Part shown: positions 1 through 4,003 of the stretch, one piece after another | Layout: each line of letters begins with the position of its first letter | How positions within the stretch are numbered: the first letter of the stretch is position 1 | NCBI GenBank assembly: GCA_021789715.1 | Contig: JAJYJE010000076.1 | Location: 1 to 5,002, forward strand | Source: a bacterium | GTDB lineage: Bacteria > Patescibacteriota > Doudnabacteria > UBA920 | Direction: 5' to 3' | Length of the DNA stretch: 5,002 bases | Translations under genes and position numbers: made by a program | The notes under the pieces: model-generated | The model's database searches: none | What the model saw: only the letters and a program-made list of their open reading frames with translations | What the model was told of the DNA's origin: nothing

Positions 1-82
1 CTGGGTAAATGAGGATTGGTTGTATATGGCATGTACATATTTTACACCAGGTGATGCAAAGGTATTGAACCATTACGCGGCT

Positions 83-111
83 TTGACATATTTGATGGAT
101 TATGGTAATAT
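83..111 (+). promoter_or_regulatory. Probable sigma70-type promoter of rpmF-nusB
   Basis: A consensus -35 box TTGACA lies at 83-88. After a 17-bp spacer comes TAATAT at 106-111, preceded by TG at 103-104, which makes an extended -10 (TGnTAATAT). The predicted start of transcription is near 118, giving a leader of about 55 nt before the rpmF ATG at 173. The perfect -35, ideal spacing and extended -10 together are unlikely by chance. The -10 hexamer itself has two mismatches to TATAAT. No experimental support is available from the sequence. Confidence 0.6.
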
Positions 112-172
112 ATCCGCAGCCTCCGCATTTTTTGAATTTTTTAATAATTTTAAATCTTTAAATTACAATACC

Positions 173-343
173 ATGGGAGTTCCCAAGAAGCACAAGACCC
201 GCAGCGGCCGCGACCAGCGGCGCGGCCACTTGGCCCTGAAAAAAACTTCGTTTGCCGTTTGCAAGAATTGCGGCAGCCCTGCGCGGCCTCATATGCCGTG
301 CATGAACTGCGGATATTACAAGGGCAGAAAAGTCGGTAAGTAA
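173..343 (+). CDS. rpmF: 50S ribosomal protein L32
   Basis: Encodes a 56-residue L32 protein of the large ribosomal subunit, which lies near the peptidyl-transferase region and contributes to 50S assembly. The N-terminus MGVPKKHKTRSGRDQRRGH is the classic basic L32 start, followed by the LALKK segment. A zinc-ribbon with two CxxC pairs (C30/C33 and C43/C46) shows this is the zinc-binding form of the protein. The frame stays open upstream to the window edge, so a longer start at 20 is possible on paper. The ATG at 173 is chosen because family homology begins there, the length is normal for L32, and the probable promoter at 83-111 lies inside the extension. No Shine-Dalgarno sequence precedes 173 (the upstream bases are A/T-rich), so initiation is probably SD-independent. 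nusB follows after 78 bp and is probably co-transcribed. Confidence 0.95.
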   Translation: MGVPKKHKTRSGRDQRRGHLALKKTSFAVCKNCGSPARPHMPCMNCGYYKGRKVGK

Positions 344-421
344 TTTTCATTTAGCAATTTTCAATTTTCATTGCGAACATGCTATTGAAAATTAAAAATT
401 GAAAATTGAAAATTTTATTTT
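344..421. repeat. AT-rich intergenic inverted repeat (GAAAATT type)
   Basis: This spacer between rpmF and nusB is almost entirely made of AATTTTC/GAAAATT units in both orientations. The left arm at 356-370 (AATTTTCAATTTTCA) is perfectly complementary to 400-414, so a 15-bp stem with a loop of about 29 nt can form. Extra TTGAAAATT units inside the loop (near 385-393) allow alternative registers. Runs of alternating AATTTTC units are, from general familiarity, common between genes in Patescibacteria genomes. Its role is unknown. It lacks the GC-rich stem expected of an intrinsic terminator, so it probably does not separate rpmF from nusB completely, although it could tune readthrough or mRNA stability. 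Confidence 0.7.
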
Positions 422-862
422 ATGGCCAATCGGCACCTATCGCGCACCATCGCCATGCAGTCCCTGTTTGAATGGGACTTTAAAGGCAGGCAGGAAGACG
501 TGGCGGTTATTATCAAGAACAATATTGAGCAGTTCGGTCCGAGCCTGGGCGATACGGAATTTGTCCGGCAATTAGCCCAGGGGACAATCGAGCGCCTGGA
601 TGAAATAGATCAGGTCATCGTCAAAACCGCGCCGGAATGGCCAATTGACCAGATTGATGGCGTAGATCACGCCAATTTGCACCTGGGGATTTATGAGTTG
701 ATGTTTCTAAAAGACGTGCCGCCTAAGGTGGCGATAAATGAAGCGGTCGAGCTGGCTAAGACGTACGGCGGAGAGTCAAGCGGCAAGTTTTTAAACGGCG
801 TGCTTGGCACGCTTTACAAACAAATGTTTCCGGAAGGGGAAGCCGAGGAAGCAAAAAAATGA
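422..862 (+). CDS. nusB: Transcription antitermination factor NusB
   Basis: Encodes a 146-residue NusB, the all-helical RNA-binding protein that pairs with NusE (ribosomal protein S10) on boxA of nascent rRNA and keeps RNA polymerase processive across rRNA operons. The N-terminus [20 protein letters not shown] carries the basic, arginine-rich first helix typical of the family. The C-terminal signature is strong: W73-P74, LGIYEL at 88-93, then P100/P101 and the [16 protein letters not shown] stretch from 103, followed by S-x2-F-x-NGVL to 128. The length is normal for NusB. The short acidic/lysine tail (GEAEEAKK) is unremarkable. No Shine-Dalgarno is visible before the ATG (the upstream bases are GAAAATTTTATTTT), as also for rpmF. 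The gene is last in the rpmF-nusB unit, and an intrinsic terminator starts 25 bp after its TGA. Confidence 0.96.
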   Translation: MANRHLSRTIAMQSLFEWDFKGRQEDVAVIIKNNIEQFGPSLGDTEFVRQLAQGTIERLDEIDQVIVKTAPEWPIDQIDGVDHANLHLGIYELMFLKDVPPKVAINEAVELAKTYGGESSGKFLNGVLGTLYKQMFPEGEAEEAKK

Positions 863-887
863 AATAACTCTTTGGAGGAAGAGTGAC

Positions 888-912
888 AAGAGCACCGGGC
901 GGTGCTCTTTTT
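888..912 (+). terminator. Intrinsic terminator of rpmF-nusB
   Basis: AAGAGCACC at 888-896 pairs perfectly with GGTGCTCTT at 901-909 around a 4-nt loop (GGGC), and the right arm runs into a T tract (908-912). The 9-bp stem with a GC-rich core plus U-tract is a standard rho-independent terminator. It sits 25 bp after the nusB stop. A second, weaker hairpin (CTCTT 868-872 with AAGAG 879-883) lies just upstream. Confidence 0.92.
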
Positions 913-917
913 ATAAT
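912..917 (+). promoter_or_regulatory. Possible -10 element for the lamin-tail gene, in the terminator T tract
   Basis: A perfect TATAAT occurs at 912-917, directly on the U-tract of the preceding terminator and 53 bp before the next start codon. The expected -35 position for a 17-bp spacer (889-894, AGAGCA) is a poor match. The better GTGACA at 883-888 is 23 bp away, which is too far. The downstream gene needs a promoter here because a strong terminator precedes it, so this is the best candidate, but the match could be chance in AT-rich sequence. Confidence 0.35.
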
Positions 918-960
918 TTTTGGCGCTGGGCAGCCTGTTGCGCTAGCGCCCGCAGAGAAA

Positions 961-970
961 GGGAGGATAA
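961..970 (+). promoter_or_regulatory. Shine-Dalgarno deciding the lamin-tail gene start
   Basis: GGGAGG at 961-966 followed by ATAA precedes the ATG at 971. This strong ribosome-binding site supports that start, and the encoded N-terminus is a good signal peptide. It contrasts with rpmF and nusB, which lack any such motif. Confidence 0.8.
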
Positions 971-3220
971 ATGGCGTTTAAAAATTTTTGGAGAGGGTCT
1001 GTTTTGTCGGTTTTGATTTTCGCGTTGCCGGCGGCGGCCGACTGTGTTAACGCTAGCGATCAGGGCGTATTTATCAGCCAGGTCCAGATGGCCGGCAATA
1101 AGGCGTCGGATGATTTTGTTGAGTTGTTTAATCCTACGGCTAATCCGTTTAACCTTAACGGCTACCGCCTGGTGGCGAGGATGGCCACAAGTACGGCTGA
1201 CATTTCCATTAAGTCGTGGACAGCGGACGCGTTGGTGCCCGCGTACGGTTATTTTTTATGGGCCAACTCGGGATTTGCCGGGATCGCGGCGGCGCCTGAC
1301 GCGACTACGTCGGCCAGCATTACGGACAGCATGTTCGGCGTCGGCTTGGCACAAAAGAGCTCGGGTTTAATTATTGACGGGATCGCCTGGGGAAGCGATG
1401 CAAATAACGGCCTGCGGGTTGTATTGTCCAAGGTTCCCGATGCCGGCCAAAGTTTGCGGCGGGAGAATTTATTCAGCGCCACGTCGACTTTCGCAATGGC
1501 TGACGGCATGCCGCATAACAGCCAGTCAGCGGCCATTACGTCTCCGCAAACCCAGCAGGATTCAACCACTACCATCGATCAGGAGCAAGAAGCCGCTTCC
1601 GCTCCCGTAGGCGAGGCAACCGGTTCGAGTTATTCGTTGTTCATAAAAATTTCCGAGATTGTTGCCAATCCGGCGGGGGAAGATGACGGCCACGAAGCGG
1701 TGGAGCTGCAAAATACCGGTCCGGAAGCGGTTAATATTGGCGGCTGGTCGCTGGTAGACAGCAGCGACAAGAGTACGCCTTATATTTTAACCGATGCCAC
1801 TATGAGTCCGGACAGCTTTTTGGCGATTACTATCCCATCCGGTTATTTTTCCTTAAATAACAGCGGCGGCGATATCGTGAATTTGTATTACCCCGACCAT
1901 ACGCTGGCCGATTCCGCGGTTTACAGCGGAAGCGCGACCGAAGGTTACGGCTACCAGAATGTCAACGGCGTGTGGATGTGGGGTCCGGCTACGCTTGGAA
2001 CGGCCAACGCCGCGCCGCCGCCTTCCGGCGGCAGTTCAGGCAGTTCTTTCAGTTCGGCGCCTCCCGCTAAGATTGCTACGGTAGCGTCTTATAATGCGAT
2101 TCCTTTGTCAATTTCCGAATTTTTGCCCAATCCGCTTGGGGACGATGCCGGCAAAGAATGGGTAGAGTTGTACAACGCAGGCGATTCGCCAGTTAATTTG
2201 AACGGCTGGATTTTGGATGACGGCGCGGGTTCAAGCAGCCCGGGGACCACGGCCTATGCCATAGGCAGCGGCCAATCGGTTCCGGCAAAAGGCTATGCCG
2301 CGGTAATATTGCCTGCGGGAAAATTCAGCCTAAGCAATACTCGCGGCGGCGCGCGCCTGTTCCGGCCCGATAAAGGCTTGGCGCAAGTTGTGGCTTACAG
2401 CGAGCCGCCCGAAGGGCAGAGCTATGCCGCGGATACGAGCGGCCAATGGTCTTATACGGTACCGACGCCCGGCGCTGTTAATGAGTTTGGCGTGCCGTTT
2501 GCCGAAGTGTTTATCAGTCAATTGCTGCCTAATCCGGGCCAGGCTGATGATCAGTACGTGAAGCTGTATAACGCGAGCAGCGGGCCAATAAACTTGAAAG
2601 ATTTTCGCCTGCTTGTAGGAACTAAGGAGAAAACTTTCGATGACGCCACCATAGCGCCGCAGTCGTACTACGAGATATATGAGGACGATTTGCCTGCCAA
2701 GTTGCGCAAAAGCGGCCATACCGTAAAACTTCTTGACCAATGGGGCAGGGAGCTGAGCGGCGTTATGTATGGCGCCGCCGCCGCCGGAGAAGCCTATGCT
2801 TGGGATGGCCAGGGGTATGGCTGGACGGGAAGCTCGACCGCGGGGCAGCTGAACGGTTTGGTATTGGCGGCAAGTACTGTTGCCGAATCCGCTTCCGCGG
2901 CCTTAAAAGCTGCTCCTCCCGCCTTGCCGTCTTCCAATTCAAGCCAAATATCGGCCATGGTAAGGAAGGATCGGGATTTGGAGGCCAAGGTTGCGGTCCT
3001 GACTCAGGAACTGGAAGCGCTTAAGAGCAAGGCGGCATTGCCGGTTGGCGGAGTATCCGACGAGGCCAGCGCTGTTTTATCCGCGGTACCACCGGACGCA
3101 TGGACCGCAGAGAACAATCAAGCCAGTTGGATCTCCTCGCTCGCCCTGGTTTTTTCCGCATTGGCGCTGCTGGTGATTTTAATAAAAACTTTTTTCTTTT
3201 CCGGAGTGAAAACAGACTGA
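971..3220 (+). CDS. Secreted, membrane-anchored protein with four lamin-tail (LTD) domains
   Basis: A 749-residue protein of unknown function, predicted to be outside the cytoplasmic membrane. Residues 1-23 form a signal peptide (basic start, hydrophobic VLSVLIFALP, Ala-rich cleavage region AAA before D24). Four lamin-tail immunoglobulin-like domains follow, at about 33-185, 224-347, 378-504 and 511-628. Each carries the core motif [FAWY]-V-[EK]-L-x-N plus a later N-[LI]-x-x-[WYF]-x-L strand: FVELFN 49-54, AVELQN 243-248, WVELYN 397-402, YVKLYN 529-534. Linkers are Ser/Thr/Gln-rich (186-222), Pro/Gly/Ser-rich (346-372) and Ala/Pro/Ser-rich (636-658). A short charged heptad-like segment (664-688) is probably a coiled coil, and 720-742 is a C-terminal membrane helix followed by a short tail. 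LTD domains occur in bacterial surface proteins and nucleases; no nuclease or protease domain is visible here, so a structural, adhesive or DNA/surface-binding role is only inferred. The gene appears monocistronic between two non-coding gaps. Confidence 0.88.
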   Translation: MAFKNFWRGSVLSVLIFALPAAADCVNASDQGVFISQVQMAGNKASDDFVELFNPTANPFNLNGYRLVARMATSTADISIKSWTADALVPAYGYFLWANSGFAGIAAAPDATTSASITDSMFGVGLAQKSSGLIIDGIAWGSDANNGLRVVLSKVPDAGQSLRRENLFSATSTFAMADGMPHNSQSAAITSPQTQQDSTTTIDQEQEAASAPVGEATGSSYSLFIKISEIVANPAGEDDGHEAVELQNTGPEAVNIGGWSLVDSSDKSTPYILTDATMSPDSFLAITIPSGYFSLNNSGGDIVNLYYPDHTLADSAVYSGSATEGYGYQNVNGVWMWGPATLGTANAAPPPSGGSSGSSFSSAPPAKIATVASYNAIPLSISEFLPNPLGDDAGKEWVELYNAGDSPVNLNGWILDDGAGSSSPGTTAYAIGSGQSVPAKGYAAVILPAGKFSLSNTRGGARLFRPDKGLAQVVAYSEPPEGQSYAADTSGQWSYTVPTPGAVNEFGVPFAEVFISQLLPNPGQADDQYVKLYNASSGPINLKDFRLLVGTKEKTFDDATIAPQSYYEIYEDDLPAKLRKSGHTVKLLDQWGRELSGVMYGAAAAGEAYAWDGQGYGWTGSSTAGQLNGLVLAASTVAESASAALKAAPPALPSSNSSQISAMVRKDRDLEAKVAVLTQELEALKSKAALPVGGVSDEASAVLSAVPPDAWTAENNQASWISSLALVFSALALLVILIKTFFFSGVKTD

Positions 3221-3350
3221 TTCCAGCAAGAATTTCCGCAGACTGCCGTCTAATTAAAATAGAAGGCTCGAAAATATGCAGTTTTCCACTGGCCCTGCTT
3301 TAATTTTTGTGTAAAAATTATGGGGAGCAAGCCGGCCTATGTTTAATTTA

Positions 3351-3380
3351 GGGATTTTAAGTTAGAGGCTTTAAAATCCC
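3351..3380. repeat. Perfect 10-bp inverted repeat upstream of the HU promoter
   Basis: GGGATTTTAA (3351-3360) and TTAAAATCCC (3371-3380) are perfectly complementary around a 10-nt loop. Neither strand has a proper T tract after the stem (CAAAAATTTA on +, TAAATTAAAC on -), so it is a weak candidate for an intrinsic terminator. It lies 17 bp before the predicted -35 of the HU gene, so an operator-like role or a 3' stabilising hairpin for the lamin-tail mRNA is possible. Confidence 0.6.
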
Positions 3381-3397
3381 CAAAAATTTAACCGGGC

Positions 3398-3426
3398 TGG
3401 CCAAGGTGGAGAAAAGGTCTTATAAT
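3398..3426 (+). promoter_or_regulatory. Probable promoter of the HU-family gene
   Basis: A perfect TATAAT at 3421-3426 lies 17 bp after TGGCCA (3398-3403), which matches four of six -35 consensus bases. The predicted transcript starts near 3433 and has a leader of about 100 nt. The perfect -10 and ideal spacing support it; the -35 is mediocre. Confidence 0.55.
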
Positions 3427-3445
3427 AGAGACACTTATATATTTT

Positions 3446-3491
3446 ACCCGCCGTTGAGAGCAGCTCGCCTGCCGATTGCAGATAGGCGGGT
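3446..3491 (+). repeat. GC-rich palindromic leader of the HU-family gene
   Basis: ACCCGCC at 3446-3452 is perfectly complementary to GGCGGGT at 3485-3491. Nested within it, CGCC (3466-3469) pairs with GGCG (3485-3488) and TGC (3470-3472) with GCA (3478-3480), so two competing folds share the right arm. The CGCCTGCC...AGGCGGG composition resembles the degenerate palindromic CCTGCC/GGCAGG repeats scattered in Patescibacteria intergenic DNA, as far as I recall. Either a dispersed palindromic repeat or an mRNA leader structure would fit. Confidence 0.45.
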
Positions 3492-3531
3492 GCGGGTGAA
3501 CAGCAATTATTAATTTGCCGAAAGGAATTCT

Positions 3532-3813
3532 ATGAACAAACTGCAGCTTACCGAGCAATTGGCCGCTAAACTGGGGATTACCCACAGTGAAGCCGAACGG
3601 TTTTTGAATACCTTAATTACTATGATCTACGAGCAGCTGCGCACCGGCGACAAGGTTAATATTTCCGGCTTTGGCCAGTTTAGCGTGTCGCACCGTGCCT
3701 CCAGAATCGGCGTCAACCCGAGAAACCCGAGCCAGAAAATCACCATCCCCGAACTTAACACGCCGAAGTTCAAAGCCGGCGAGGCGTTTAAGGCCGCGGT
3801 TAAACTACGCTAA
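3532..3813 (+). CDS. HU/IHF-family DNA-binding protein
   Basis: Encodes a 93-residue nucleoid-associated protein of the HU/IHF fold, which dimerises and bends DNA through two beta-ribbon arms. The N-terminal helices (MNKLQLTEQLAAKLGIT, with a helix-turn-helix-like LTEQLAAKLGITHSEAE) lead to GDKVNISGFGQF (39-50), which carries the conserved GFGxF motif. The DNA-binding arm (about 55-75) contains RIGVNPRNPSQKI, with P63 in the position of the DNA-intercalating proline; the usual RNP-x-TG is altered to VNPRNPSQ. The C-terminal PKFKAGEAFKAAVK completes the family pattern. Length is typical. AAAGGA at 3521-3526, 5 nt before the ATG, is a good ribosome-binding site. The gene stands alone, with its own probable promoter and terminator. 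HU versus IHF subunit cannot be decided from one sequence. Confidence 0.95.
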   Translation: MNKLQLTEQLAAKLGITHSEAERFLNTLITMIYEQLRTGDKVNISGFGQFSVSHRASRIGVNPRNPSQKITIPELNTPKFKAGEAFKAAVKLR

Positions 3814-3861
3814 CGGATTAACGCGGATATTGCAGACGAATTACCACAAATCGCGAAGAGA

Positions 3862-3890
3862 AAAAGCCCCCCGCGGGGCTTTTCTTTTTT
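3862..3890 (+). terminator. Intrinsic terminator of the HU-family gene
   Basis: AAAAGCCCC (3862-3870) pairs perfectly with GGGGCTTTT (3875-3883) around a CCGC loop. It is followed by C and six T (3885-3890). It is located 48 bp after the HU stop codon and isolates that gene from the tRNA gene downstream. Confidence 0.93.
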
Positions 3891-3929
3891 GGCAATTTTT
3901 GATAGGATAAATCAGTTAAATTGATATGT

Positions 3930-4003
3930 GCGGGTATCGTATAATGGTAGTACTCTAGCCTTCCAAGCTGGAGGCAGGGGTTCGATTCCCCTTACCCGCT
4001 CCA
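3930..4003 (+). tRNA. tRNA-Gly, anticodon UCC
   Basis: A full 74-nt cloverleaf with encoded CCA. The acceptor arm GCGGGTA (3930-3936) pairs with TACCCGC (3993-3999), followed by discriminator T4000 and CCA 4001-4003. The D arm has GTA/TAC around a loop containing GG. The anticodon stem CTAGC/GCTGG (3955-3959 with 3967-3971, one T-G wobble) holds the loop CTTCCAA, giving anticodon TCC at 3962-3964, which reads GGA/GGG glycine codons. The T arm is AGGGG-TTCGATT-CCCCT (3976-3992). It closely resembles the well-known glyT type of Enterobacteria. The gene is intact although its 3' end overlaps, on the opposite strand, the last codons of the serine recombinase, marking it as the integration target. 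No clear promoter is visible between the HU terminator and the tRNA. Confidence 0.96.
3992..4003. other. Inferred attachment-site side of the integrated element (tRNA-Gly 3' end)
   Basis: The boundary between host tRNA and mobile element is inferred to lie in or near the tRNA 3' end, because the recombinase gene stops inside it and continues away from it. The exact crossover cannot be placed. The partner site, expected to repeat part of the tRNA 3' half, must lie to the right of this window. No second copy of GGGGTTCGATTCCCC exists within the 5002 bases. Confidence 0.4.

Larger units (their letters stand above)
3221..3531. other. 311-bp intergenic region without a gene
   Basis: No convincing coding frame is present on either strand. 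From left to right it holds an A/T hairpin (TAATTTTT 3301-3308 with AAAAATTA 3313-3320), a perfect 10-bp inverted repeat (3351-3380), a probable promoter for the downstream HU gene (3398-3426), and a GC-rich palindromic leader (3446-3491). No convincing U-tract terminator for the lamin-tail gene is visible on the + strand, so its 3' end is undefined. Confidence 0.75.

Noticed and set aside
1..12. Possible end of an upstream gene (frame L-G-K-stop, TGA at 10-12)
   Set aside because: Only three codons are visible, so nothing can be identified or supported.
20..172. Long N-terminal extension of L32 starting at ATG 20
   Set aside because: L32 homology begins exactly at 173, the resulting 56 residues are the normal length, and a promoter lies within the extension.
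356..414. CRISPR-like array from repeated GAAAATT units
   Set aside because: The units are 7 bp, contiguous and inverted, with no unique spacers of regular length.
804..1016. Overlapping + strand frame after nusB
   Set aside because: It is a shadow of nusB and crosses the terminator; there is no ribosome-binding site or recognisable protein.
2330..2740. 136-codon frame on the minus strand within the lamin-tail gene
   Set aside because: It lies wholly antisense to a well-supported coding region with clear domains, and no family is recognisable; such frames are common opposite GC-richer genes.
3444..3451. TTACCCGC shared with the tRNA-Gly 3' end (3992-3999), considered as a second attachment site
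   Set aside because: Only 8 bp match with differing flanks, and it lies on the side away from the recombinase; it is better explained as part of the HU leader palindrome.
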